A stretch of 64,000 nt of DNA from Alopecurus myosuroides (Eukaryota > Streptophyta > Magnoliopsida > Poales > Poaceae): NCBI GenBank assembly GCA_028641055.1, contig CM054060.1, forward strand, positions 241,580,833 to 241,644,832, read 5' to 3'. Below, in pieces: positions 19,813 through 30,680 of this stretch. The first letter of the stretch is position 1. The number at the start of each line of letters is the position of its first letter. The notes below the pieces were generated by a model, which was not told where the DNA came from, searched no databases, and saw only the letters and a list, made by a program, of their open reading frames with translations. Made by a program: the position numbers and the translations under genes.

Positions 19813-21252
19813 ATTTGGCTGATAGAGCCAAGAGTGGAGGTGTGACTTCCAACTCAGGTACGCTTGTGTGCGATGTTATAGACATTTATCTTGCTGATGC
19901 ACCTAACAGTTCTTGGGTATATGATACCGAATCAGTTATTCACATATGCAACTCGTTGCAGGGACTGGTAAGAACTAGGAGCGTGGCAAGAGGAAATGTT
20001 GATATTCGGGTCGGCAACAAGGCGAGAGTCGCTGCGTTGGAAGTCGGCACGATGCAACTTCATTTACCTTCATGATTTTTAATGGAGCTGAATAATTGTT
20101 ATTATGTTCCAGTGCTTAGTCGAAACATTATTTCCGCCTCATGTTTGATGAGACAAGGTTATGATTCGAATATTAAGAATAATGGTTGTTCTTTATATTT
20201 GAAAGATATGTTTTATGTCTTTGCACTCGTTCATGACGGGTTATTTATTTTGAATCTTGATAGTGAATCAGTCTATAATATAAATGTGAAAAGGTTGAAA
20301 CCAAATGATCTAAATATGACTTATTTTTGGCACTGTCGGCTTGGTCATATAAGTTGGAAGCGCATGAAGAAGCTCCATGATGATGGACTTCTAACTTCGT
20401 TCGACTTAGAGTCATTCGAGACATGCGAATCATGCCTACTAGGCAAAATGACCAAGACACCTTTTGCAAGGATTTGTGAAAGGGCGTCCGACTTGTTGGA
20501 AGTAATACATAGTGATGTATGTGGTCCAATGAGCACGACAGCCAGAGGTGTTTATAAGTACTTCATTACCTTCAATGATGATTTGAGTAGGTATGGATAT
20601 ATCTATTTAATGAAACACAAGTCGGAAGCGGTTAAGAAATTCAAGGAATTCTAGAGTGAGGTTACAAAATCAACTCGGAAAGAAAATAAAGTTTCTACGA
20701 TCGGACCGTGGGGGTGAGTACGTGAGCCAGTTTGATGACCATCTAAAGAGTTGTGGAATAGTTCCTCAACTCACTCCGCCGGGGTACACCACAGAGGAAC
20801 GGTGTATCGGAACGGAGAAATCGGACCTTGTTGGACATGGTACGATCAATGATGAGTCGTACAGATCTACCTTTATCATTTTGGGGTTATTGTCTAGAAA
20901 CTGCAGCGTTCACACTAAACAGAGTACCATCAAAGTCAGTAGAGAAGGCACCACATGAGATGTGGACTGACAAAAGGCCAAGTTTGTCTTTTCTTAAGAT
21001 TTGGGGTTGTGAAGCATTTGTCAAGCGACTTCAGTCGGATAAGCTCACGCCCAAGTCCGATAAGTGTATTTTCATGGGGTATCCGAGGGAAACCTTGGGG
21101 TACTACTTCTACAACCGAGAAGAGGGCAAAGTGTTTATCGCTCGGAATGGTGTCTTCCTTGAGAAAGAGTTTCTCAATCGGCGAGTCAGTGGGAGCACAG
21201 TGCAATTGAACAAATTCGAGACGAACCGTCTAGGGGCGAGTCGGCAAGGGCC
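19813..21252 (+). pseudogene. pol: Copia protease and integrase, broken
   Basis: The protease active site reads DTES, where the family has DTGS/DTGC, so the Gly after the catalytic DT pair is lost. The integrase zinc region is recognisable (HCRLGH, then CESCLLGKM), as are the core motifs HSDVCGP and SDRGGEY. There is a stop at the end of KKFKEF (20652) and frameshifts near 20700-20830. Later sequence (PHEMWTDKRPSLSFLKIWGC) is the conserved integrase-RT linker. Confidence 0.9.
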
Positions 21253-22922
21253 TTGGAGGCTGAGCCGGTCGTGGTACCTACACCGGCAACGACACCTGAA
21301 CCACGGAGATCTGCCAGATTACAAAATGCTCGTGATGTTTTACTGTTAGACAGTAATGAGCCAGCAACTTATTCGGAAGCGATGGTGGGATCTGATTCCG
21401 AGCCATGGCTTGGAGCCATGAAATCCGAGTTAAAGTCCATGGATGAAAACCAAGTTTGGAATTTGGTTGATCTGCCTGACGGTGGAAGAGCCGTCGAGTG
21501 CAAATGGGTCTTTAAGAAGAAAACTGATATGGATGGAAATATTTCCGTCTATAAAGCACGACTTGTCGCGAAGGGGTTCCGACAGGTTCAAGGAGTTTAC
21601 TATGACGAGACCCTCTCGCCCGTACCGATGCTTAAGTCAGTTCGGATCATGTTAGCCATAGTAGCCTATTTCTACTATGAGATATGGAAAATGGATGTCA
21701 AGACGACTTTCTTAATGGAAATTTAACTGACGACATGTATAAGATAGAGCTCGAAGGTTTTGTCGATCCGACTAACGCTGGCAAGGTAGGCAAACTTCAG
21801 AAATCCATTTATGGGTTGAAGCAAGCATCTCGGAGTTGGAACATTCGCTTTGATGAGTTAGTCAAATCGTTTGGCTTCATCAAGAGACATCATGATTCTT
21901 GTTTATACAAGAAGTTTAGTGGGAGCAAAGTAAATTTTCTAATCTTATATGTGGACGACATATTACTGATGGGAAATGAGGTGATGATGGTGCAAGAACC
22001 CAAAGAATCATTGGAAAGGAGTTTCTCAATGAAGGATTTGGGTGATGATACTTACATATTGGGAATCAGGATCTACACAGATAGATCAAGGCGGCTCATT
22101 GGATTGAGTCAGAGTACATATCTGGAAAAAGTTTTGAAGAAATTCAAAATGGAAGAGTCTAAGAAGGGGTTCTTACCGATGTCCCATGGTGTAAAACTTA
22201 GCAAGACTCAGTGTCCTTTGACGACTGATGAGCGAAGTCAGATGAGTGTGATGTCGTATGCTTCGGCAGTCGGATCCATCATGTATGCCATGATTTGTAC
22301 TAGGCCAGATGTTTCCTATGCTCTAAGTGTAACGAGCAGATACCAGGCTGACCCTGGAGAATCGCACTGGGCAACGGTTAAAACCATCCTTAAGTACTTG
22401 AGAAGGACTAAGGACATGTTCCTAGTTTATGGAGGTGATGAGGAATTTAGTGTAAAGGGTTACACGGATGCGAGTTATCTCACCGACTTAGATGATTCTC
22501 GTTCTCAATCTGGATACGTGTTTGTAATGAACGGAGGGGCTGTGAGCTGGAAGCGTTCCAAGCAAGATACCGTGTCGGTATCTACAACAGACGCTGAGTA
22601 TATTGCTGCCTCGGAGGCTGCAAAGGAAGCTGTTTGGATCAGGAACCTCCTGATAGATCTTGATGTAGTTCAGGGCGCGTCCAATCCATTGGATGTATAT
22701 TGTGACAACAATGGTGCTATCGCACAAGCCAAGGAACCTAGATAACACCAGAAGAACAAACATATACTCATGCGTTACCACCTCATTCGCCAGTTTGTCG
22801 AACAAGGTCATATCAAGTTATGCAAAGTACACACGGATGCAAACATTGCAGATCCGTTGACAAAGGCGCTACCACAGCCAAAGCATGAGGCGCACATGAG
22901 AGGTATGGGCATTCGATGCCTA
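21253..22922 (+). pseudogene. pol: Copia reverse transcriptase and RNase H, broken
   Basis: RT begins near 21350 (EPWLGAMKSELKSM, CKWVFKKK) and shifts frame at about 21700, inside the motif before the palm. The second frame, from 21684, has IYGLKQASR and the catalytic box YVDD, then RNase H (YTDASY, STTDAEYIA, YCDNNGAIA). A stop at 22743 interrupts the C-terminal end, whose remnant (ADPLTKALP type) continues to the final stop near 22930. Confidence 0.92.
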
Positions 22923-22950
22923 GGCATATGATGTCAAGATGATTGACTCT

Positions 22951-22966
22951 AGTGCAAGTGGGAGAC
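22951..22966 (+). other. Copia polypurine tract
   Basis: AGTGCAAGTGGGAGAC directly precedes the 3' LTR at 22967. It is a typical copia plus-strand primer. Confidence 0.88.
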
Positions 22967-24295
22967 TGTTGGGAATATGCCCTAGAGGCAATCATGTATG
23001 ATGTAATTCCCAATGTATTCATAAAGTTATTAAGTCGTCATTGTTTTGAACATCTGATATATGTCATTGAATATGTGATTCGATTGTGGAACTATGTATT
23101 CATGTTGTTCATGCTAAATTGTCCTTGGTCATCAGGGTTGTGCTGGACACACACTCTAGACTAATGTGAGTGTTGGATGATGACTCAATTCCACTTGTCA
23201 TGGGCATGGTGATGCCATTCCAACGTTCACAGACTTGGCTAAAGAGTTTAGCAAGTCGTACTGACCCATATTGAGATGCAACGAGTAAGTCGTCATTTGC
23301 ATGTCTCAATCAATGTAATCCTTAGACCTGAGGTTGTCGCACAATCCGAGTTGTGGATCATGGACTTAGGTTCTGTCAAACGCTGTTCCGTGACAAGGCA
23401 GTTATAAAGGTAGAGTTCGAGTCGAATGAGAAGCAAGTTGCGTGATGTGGATAATCAAGATGAGATTTTGCCCCTCCGAATGGAGAGATATTATCTGGGC
23501 CCTCTCGAATGATATGATTCCGGAAGCATGACCATGCGCGACTCGGTTAATTGTTAACTGAGTGTGTTGACTAAGAGTTAGTCAGATGAATCATATATCA
23601 CAGACCGAGAAGAGAGTTGATCTATTTAAGGGATGACGATAATTCACCTATAGTTCGACAAGGTATATCGTGAGGTAAAGGAGACTCAGACGAAAGTCAC
23701 ATTGGAAGGTACGTCGTCATGACTCTATGGCACTTGGGAGTCGGCACGTTCTGCTAGGAGCCGCTACCGATTGATCGATTGGGAGTCAGACTCCAATCGT
23801 GTCCAAGTCGCCATTAGCCTGCAGGGTCGCACACTTAAGAGCGGGAGCAAGTGTATTGGTCGGGTTGGACCCGAACCGGAAATGGACTGAATTAGTGATT
23901 TGGACTCACAGAGGGAATGGGCCACAAGCGTTGTGAAGCCCACTACCACTCACTATATAAAGAGGGGCGCAGGTTGCCCAGCGAGCGCGTTATTCCACTC
24001 CCATGCATTGGGAACCCTAGCCCCACTCAGTCCAGCTGTCGCACCGGACCTAGCATTCCACCGCCGGAGCTCCTCCTCGTACGTGTGGATACCGGCATAG
24101 GTGCTATACGTTCAGCACTTCGACGATCGCGGGATTGGATCGGCTGGATCGGATCGTGGGACTGCACTCCATCGACGTGCTTCATCGATAATCCGCACCT
24201 GCGCCTCTAGTGGTAATACTTGTGGTCTTCTACCTCGGCTAGATCTTGGAGGCACCGGGTATAAAAGTTTTTGTTTATATTTACGTGTTCCAACA
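22967..24295 (+). repeat. Copia 3' LTR
   Basis: 1329 bp, TGTTGG to CCAACA, followed by TSD GCAAG (24296-24300). It is uninterrupted and serves as the reference for rejoining the split 5' LTR. Confidence 0.94.
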
Positions 24296-24300
24296 GCAAG

Positions 24301-25809
24301 AAACTCTCTCTCATACAATTTGACTTGAAACAAGTAAAAGGAGTCACACTAGAGGTGCAAAAGGAAATCAAAATTGGTACGGGAAAACTTCCTTCTTGGT
24401 TAGAGAACAATTAACAGTGCACTTATATTTCGACCGGAGTCTTATATTAGAGTTTATATTGCAAAGTTTAACATGCTCAATCATAACAATTTCTTTGCAA
24501 TCATTGATAACTTGCAAAGTGGTATTCATTCGCATAAAAACATTTGTACTAAACAAGGAAGACATGATTGATTATATCATCATATAGATGGATGGATCAC
24601 AACAACTCAAATGCTTGATTAAGACAGAAGGGAGTATGTTTACTCACTCAACATAAAAGTAAAAGATAGGCCCTTCGCAGAGGGAAGCGGGGATTAACTC
24701 ATGTTCTAGAGCTTTTTATTTGATAAACAGAGTCATTGAAAACAATTTTGAGAGTGGTGTATGTTTACGTCAACGAATGGCAAACATAAAATATAGTACG
24801 TCACAAGCCAGCTAGGCCTTACAAGAGCGGCTCCCATTGAAGACGCTAACTGAAATCAGCAGACCATCCCTCTTCTCTTTTTTTAACACAATCATGCTTT
24901 GACTGATAAATCAGAGGCAAAAATAGTGAAGAGAATTTGTTGTAATTAAGTTTGGGGCTGGGCACCCCGCTGCGAGCTCTTCTAGCATTTGGATAAGCGG
25001 ATGAAGACACTAGTCCAGGTGTGTAAAGTCCAATCAACAAGTGAGATAAATATTCTCTATTTGCGTCCTCATGAGCTAAAATAGGGGCACAAAACATGTG
25101 TAATTTTTAAGGTTTTAAAGGTAGAACACGAGCAATTTACTTGGAGTGGCGGTTAAATACCACATATAGATAGGTATTATGGACAAAAATGGCATGGTAT
25201 TGGGCTCAAGGTTTGGATGCACGAGAAGCATTCCCTCTCAGTACAGGTTTTTGCTAGCAAGGCTGGGTAGCAAGCATAAGAGTTGAGGGAAAACAAACAA
25301 CCATATATATGATAAAACCAATCATGCAACCTTCCTTGGAAGTACAAACAATCTTAACTTGAGAATACTAAGCTTATGAGCCAACAAGAAAGAAAGATCA
25401 TGGAATAATATATCTACATGTAACTCCCTCTTTTCTACTTAAGCCTCAAAATATTGTTGCTACTGACCAATGCTAAGTTTGCCAAAACCAACTAAATTAA
25501 CTTGATACTCCAATATTGATACCAATACTAATAACAAGATCAACCATATAATAGAAATTTCAAGCTAAAATAAAGTGTAGAAGATGATGAAACTTCTCAC
25601 TAATATTTATAATGGCAACTCAAACCAAGGGATACAACGATAACCAACTAAAGAGTGATACTTCCATACTGCAAACCATCATATATGATAATTTCTCTAC
25701 TCATGATATGACCCTACTAAAAGGTAAAAAGGTGAAAGATAAAGGTGCGATAACGCGGCACTCCTCCAAGCTTGGAACAAGCCAAGGGGATGCCAATACC
25801 AATGACGAA
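24301..25809 (-). other. 3' non-coding region of Athila copy R
   Basis: No gene supported. On the minus strand it is collinear with about 60090-61660 of copy C, for example the stretch around GTTTCAAG (24330) and the CATGAGCTAAAATAGG region (25070). It lies between the post-pol ORF and the polypurine tract. Confidence 0.82.
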
Positions 25810-26163
25810 TTAATTCTTTGGTGGTGGTGGTGAACTCTTGTCGATCAAGGCATGAAAACGCGCCAACATCTCACAGAATCTGCCATTCTCCTCTTGAAGT
25901 ATCTCCGCCTCCGTCCTTAGAGGTCGATACCGATCACAGAACTCATCTGCGACTCGAAGAGCTTCCTCTACTCCAGGTATGGGGCTGAAGCCCGGAACTG
26001 ATGGTCGCGGTCCCTGCATGCTACAAGAAGAAACACGTCCATCGCTGCTTGATGACGTCCGCTTTGCTTCTCTCTTGGCTCCCTGATACATGTTTTTGCG
26101 CTTGGGGCTTTGGAGATCATCTTCCATAGGATCCTTCCCCTTGTTGTTGTTGGTAGAGGCCAT
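25810..26163 (-). CDS. Post-pol ORF of Athila copy R (117 aa, unknown function)
   Basis: An intact small ORF downstream of pol, where Athila elements often carry a third, poorly conserved ORF. It starts MASTNNNKGKDPMEDD, is basic and Ser-rich in the middle and has a helical stretch. It ends in a proline run followed by KN. Copy C has the same start (MVSANNNKGKGPKEDD at 59554) and the same proline-rich end near 60087, but broken. Conservation of both ends supports a real element-encoded protein. I see no signal peptide or membrane segment, so it is not obviously an envelope-like protein. Confidence 0.65.
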   Translation of the reverse strand: MASTNNNKGKDPMEDDLQSPKRKNMYQGAKREAKRTSSSSDGRVSSCSMQGPRPSVPGFSPIPGVEEALRVADEFCDRYRPLRTEAEILQEENGRFCEMLARFHALIDKSSPPPPKN

Positions 26164-26402
26164 GGTTCTTCTAAAACAGAAAACAGATCCTAACAGAAAC
26201 AGGTCAAAAGAAAAACACGACGAGAAAACGATATAGGGACCATGGTGCAGGTAAAAAACGAGACGGAGAGGGGCTCCGAGGCGCCCACACCTTCGGGTGG
26301 CGCAACCAAGAGTGGGCCCGTGCCACCAGGTGGTGTGGTGCCCTCGGGCACCATCTCCTTCCCTTATTCGGCTTGATATTTATTATATTTTTCAAATATG
26401 AA
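26164..26402 (-). other. Spacer between pol and the post-pol ORF of copy R
   Basis: Collinear with 59216-59553 of copy C on the minus strand. It ends at A26402, where Helitron 1 inserted. Confidence 0.8.
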
Positions 26403-26639
26403 TCTTTACCTACTAATAAAAGCATTAAGGTTTCTGCCAAAATTTTTGTCTAACATAAATTTACCTTTTTGCCGTCCCACTAAATTACATAATACACTCA
26501 AATTGCCACCCAACGTACCGGTTCGTTCTTTTTTTTCTCCCCTCCCCTTTGTTGTGTTCTATCTTTTTTAGATGGTTCGTCGGTTCTCTTCTCCAACACC
26601 GAACGAACCCTGAAGCGGCCAACGGCCACCGCGGGCCAC

Positions 26640-27180
26640 CACCCCGTGGATCTCCGGCCACCGAAGGTCTACACATTCCCTGTCCGATGGAATTGGACCA
26701 TGGACGCCCTAAACCTCCTCGCCCCTAAATCAAGGCCCTCACGCATCCATCCATGTCCACCCGTAAGATCTAGAGTTTGGAATCGGGATCTGATGATTTC
26801 CCACTTGATGGTGTCGACCTTGGTGATCTGCTCGTGGACTAGAGTGCATCCTCTCTGCCAACAGCTCTCCAAGATGTGCGATGGCCGACAACAGAGATGT
26901 GCTCTCCGTCAAGATGCTGCAGGCGTCCGCTCGCCGGACACACCCGCCGGCGTGGTCTGGACGCGCAGAAGCGCACATGCGGGTGGGGCTTTCACGGTCA
27001 ATTTATGGTGGCACCGAACATTCCCGTTCTGTCGCCAAGGCGGCCTTGGCAGCCTGCCGACCAGGCAAGATGCAGATGATGTGCACGCATAGTGGGAAGA
27101 GGTGTGCTGATGGGAGATAGAAGTTGAAGCAGATCAGGTGACTACCGCTGCTTCCTGTGCCTTCAATATCCCCAGGACTC
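26640..27180 (+). other. GC-rich, possibly captured gene fragment in Helitron 1
   Basis: Base composition rises sharply compared with the AT-rich surroundings. Short frames exist on both strands with no recognisable domain. Capture of host sequence by the Helitron is plausible but not shown. Confidence 0.35.
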
Positions 27181-27429
27181 TCTCCTTGACTCCTACCAAA
27201 TCAAAAACAAATGGCACATGCCTCATTTGCATTCTACTCTTTCAAGGGCCTGTAAGTTCAGGTAATTTTCTATAGTATACTTTGTAATACAAAGAGTAGA
27301 CTCTGTTTACGGTTGTTGGTGGTGCATTTGGTTAACTCATGAATCTCATCGATATAGATAGGCTCTTGGTTTTTGTTCATACAGTTAGTTATATGAAGGA
27401 TAAGTGTACATGATTGCTTCTGTAAAGGA

Positions 27430-28144
27430 ATCTAAAGATAACATCCTTGGGTGTCACACGGGCCTTCCCAGGGCGTTTGGCAGTTTTGGCCGTTAGATCA
27501 AGCCTCTACGAGTGCGTGTCAGCCATCCGCGTGACGGTAAAAAATTTTTACTGCCCGACTCGGCTTCGTATAAAAGCTGCGCCCGCCTCGGTAGAAAACC
27601 CTAGCTTCCCCCAATCCCCTCGCGTCTCTCTTCTCCTCCAATCCCGCCGCCTCGCTCCCGCGCCTTTCTCCTCCTCCGTCTCGCCACCTCGCGCCGCCGC
27701 AACGCGTGCGCTCTCTCAAATCGAGCAGCGCAGCCTGCCACACACACCATCGCCGCACACCGCGCTGCCATGAGGAGCAGCTTGTGGGGCGCCTCCGTGG
27801 AGCGGTGCTCGGCTCAGATCTGTTGGGGGCGCGCTCGAGACGTGGTTTCCCTATGGCCAGGGGCGAGCAAGGCCAGTAGGAGGAACGTGAGTTGCCGCCA
27901 AGCCAGACCAGGGGCTCTCAACGCGAGGCGCTCCATCTCCTCCTCTGCTCTCAACGGGAGGAGTAGTTGTTGCACCTCGCCGACAAGACGGCGTCACCAA
28001 CGGCTCGCGCCACTGTCGGGAGGAGCAGCTGGTGGAGCTGCAGGTTTGTGTCTCCCTCTGCCTGTATATGGGTGCGTGTGTGGGTGTTTTGTGTGTGCAC
28101 GTTTTGATCCCCTTCTTCTTCCTGAAGTGGCTTGGCTGGCATAG
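27430..28144 (+). pseudogene. Captured promoter, leader and first-exon-like fragment of an unknown host gene
   Basis: TATAAAAG at 27569-27576 is followed about 25-30 bp later by AAACCCTAGC, a classic start of grass 5' leaders. A CT-rich leader of about 170 nt and ATG 27770 then open a 124-codon frame to 28144. A GTGAGT donor-like site lies at about 27888. No domain is recognisable in any frame. The promoter-like layout inside a Helitron suggests capture of the 5' end of a host gene. Whether it is transcribed is unknown. Confidence 0.45.
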
Positions 28145-30402
28145 TGGTCTTAATGGAGGATGGTGCGCTCCACCTCCCCAACCTGTTGGAAGAAGTGAGC
28201 ATCCACGGCCAGGAGTATGAACACTCGATTGGAGGCTGCTGAGGGAGGACGGCTCGGCCTGGCCGTGGCAATATTTATTGAGCATATTTTTTTTTGTTGT
28301 CCGTCTGATTTTACCTATGGTTACACGTTCAGATGTATTCCGAGGAAAGAAGAAGAAATTATGTAGAGGATTGGGCCACTATCTTTTCTATTCGAGCAGG
28401 TAATGATTGGACCCTTTAGAAACTGAACCATAGGCTATAGCCTACCATATATATTTTTTCATGCATTGCAGATTCATCGTGTACTTGAAAAAAAGCCTAT
28501 GTGATGCAAAGCATGCTGTATCTTTTAATCTTTTACAGGAATTGCATATTCTTCATAGTCGTAATTAGCATCCAATGTAATTCATCTATCTCATCTAAAC
28601 GATAATGATTTAAACGTCAAATGTCTAATGCTTGGTTTTTGTTTTAGTATGTGTTTTCCTTGCATAGTCGTGAGTTTCAGATCTATAGAGCATTAAAATT
28701 GTTGTTATTACTTCCATTATTTATTTTCTTTGCTATCCTAAATTCTAATATATACTTTCCATAATATATTGAATATAGCTTAAATTTGTACATAAAAATA
28801 GCTATACACGCTTTTAATATCTAGGAGCAGCGCGGATTGCATCTCAGTTCTGATGTTTTTCTCCAATCAAACCAGAACATATTTTTTGGTGTAAACATCT
28901 GCTTGCATTGATAATGTGATTATTGATCATTCAATTTTTGTAGCTTAGTTGGTTACTAGATTCCTTACTTTACTTGAAGGGGAGAAGCAGAGGAAAGGCT
29001 TGAAGGAATTTAGTTTATATTGAGAGAGAACGAGCATTCCTATGGCCAAATGTACGCTCGCACGGATTTTGTATTTTCATAACTTGGGATTAATTTTTTT
29101 AGTATGATCTTTATGATGGCAAGATGGTTTATGACTCTGAGGATGAGTGGATCACTAAAATATTCCTTTGGGTAGAAGAGCCTCTTACCAATTTGATTTT
29201 CCAGAGCTGTGTTATCGAGAGGTCTCCTTTATTTTTTAGCCCTTCATTTCTTATTTATAACAGATCTTTTTTTACTTTTAGGGTGTTATATGATAAGTGG
29301 TCAGCTCTCTATTTTGGCCATCGCTGAGGTTTGAAGTTGTTCTATTGGGTACAGATGGTGTGCAGCATATATGAGATGATAACAAGGTGTGTTGCCTAGC
29401 TTTTTTTGATATGCATGTTCTGTGTTTTGAAATATTTCGCATAATGTTTGGTTAAAAATCTGAATAACAATATCCTAAATAAATTGGATGCAAGATAGCT
29501 TGAATGAGTGCATATGTAATAGAGTCCATAAATTATTTTGGTTCGGGTGTATTTTAGAGAAAGAAGATAAAGTTCTTATTGTTTCGTATCCAATGTATTT
29601 TGTTTCAGGTGCGCCTCTCTGCCAGTCTAACGATTTTATCGTTTACATGGTATAGCTGATGGTTAGAGAATTTCTAAATCCTATTGTTTGGTCTCCATAC
29701 GTAACCATGGAACATATACGTGTTTCATGCAACTTACTATGAGTACTTTTATCCATGGTGGCTTTATTGTTTCTATTCTTCATAGTTTTTCTGGTTGATG
29801 TCCATATATTTTTAATTCATTTCGAATAGATTTTGCTGGATTCAAATGTCCAAACTCCGCCTCGACTGTCTGGCACGGTACTGGACCTCGACGGCGGTGG
29901 CACGAGAGAGGACTTCGACGGCGGCACCTGCTTGACCAGCAGCCTATAGGTTGGTCCTCCTCTGCCACAAAGTCGTTTTTTCCTCTCCTCGGAGCAGCCC
30001 ACGGGCCACCGCTGCATCGTCGGTGCGTCCCTGGCTGTGTATTGAAGATCCTCTGGCCGACATCCACTTGCAGCAAACCTCCAACCAGTTTCTTTCCAGA
30101 TTTGTGCCCTCTCTCTATCTCTCTCTCTCTCATCCCTCTTTTGAGTTAGTCCCTAAAACTTCCCATCTTTGCTTGTGCAGATTCTTTTGTTATCTCTGCC
30201 TATAACGCTATCTGATCAAAATCCAAGCAGGCCGCCTGGGAAGATTAATCTTCAGTTAACGATAACAGGTCATTTGCTCGATCTAGCTGTTTGCAATTCT
30301 TATTTTTGTCTGTTTTCCTCTCTGTATGTGCATGCTGAGATGATGCAAATTTATTTCTTTTTTGGAAGAAGATATGTTACTTTGGATTTCTTCTTTGTGC
30401 AA
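28145..30402 (+). other. Helitron 1 interior, no supportable gene
   Basis: AT-rich intron-like sequence with one GC-richer, CT-rich island at about 29840-30140. Short frames lack recognisable domains. It could be introns and exons of a captured gene, but I cannot define exon boundaries. Confidence 0.4.
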
Positions 30403-30680
30403 GATAAAAGAGAGGCTTTATCTAAAATGAGTGTTGCAAAGATAAAACAGAGGTACTAAATACCAATAATACCCATTGGCTACTGCCTTTGGGTACCAAA
30501 ATTTTCTTTGCATTTGTACCTTAATTATTGCGTGGTACGTTCATAGGAAGACTTAGTTAGTGTGTGATTCGTTATAGATAAAAGAGAGGCTTTATCTGGT
30601 ACCATTCTTAGTATTTGTATTTGTATTTGTATTTGTATTTGTATTTGTATTTGCAGACAAGATAAAAGAGGGGCTTTATC
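30403..30680 (+). repeat. Three copies of a 20-bp near-palindrome
   Basis: GATAAAAGAGAGGCTTTATC occurs at 30403-30422 and 30577-30596, and with one change at 30661-30680. Each is an imperfect inverted repeat (GATAAA/TTTATC arms). Confidence 0.9.
30611..30652 (+). repeat. Microsatellite (GTATTT)7
   Basis: Seven perfect hexamer units between the second and third copies of the near-palindrome. Confidence 0.97.

Larger units (their letters stand above)
924..24295 (+). mobile_element. Ty1/copia retrotransposon, Angela/BARE-like, defective, with a nested gypsy element in its 5' LTR
   Basis: Boundaries are exact: TGTTGG at 924, CCAACA ending at 24295, and the 5-bp duplication GCAAG at 919-923 and 24296-24300. 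The 5' LTR is split into 924-1613 and 17016-17623 (about 1298 bp after removing the gypsy insert and one TSD copy). The 3' LTR is 22967-24295 (1329 bp). The start TGTTGGGAATATGCCCTA resembles the Angela/BARE LTR start of Triticeae. Gag, protease, integrase, RT and RNase H are in copia order (integrase before RT) but carry frameshifts and stops. LTR divergence is clearly larger than in the nested gypsy element, so it is the older of the two. Confidence 0.93.
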
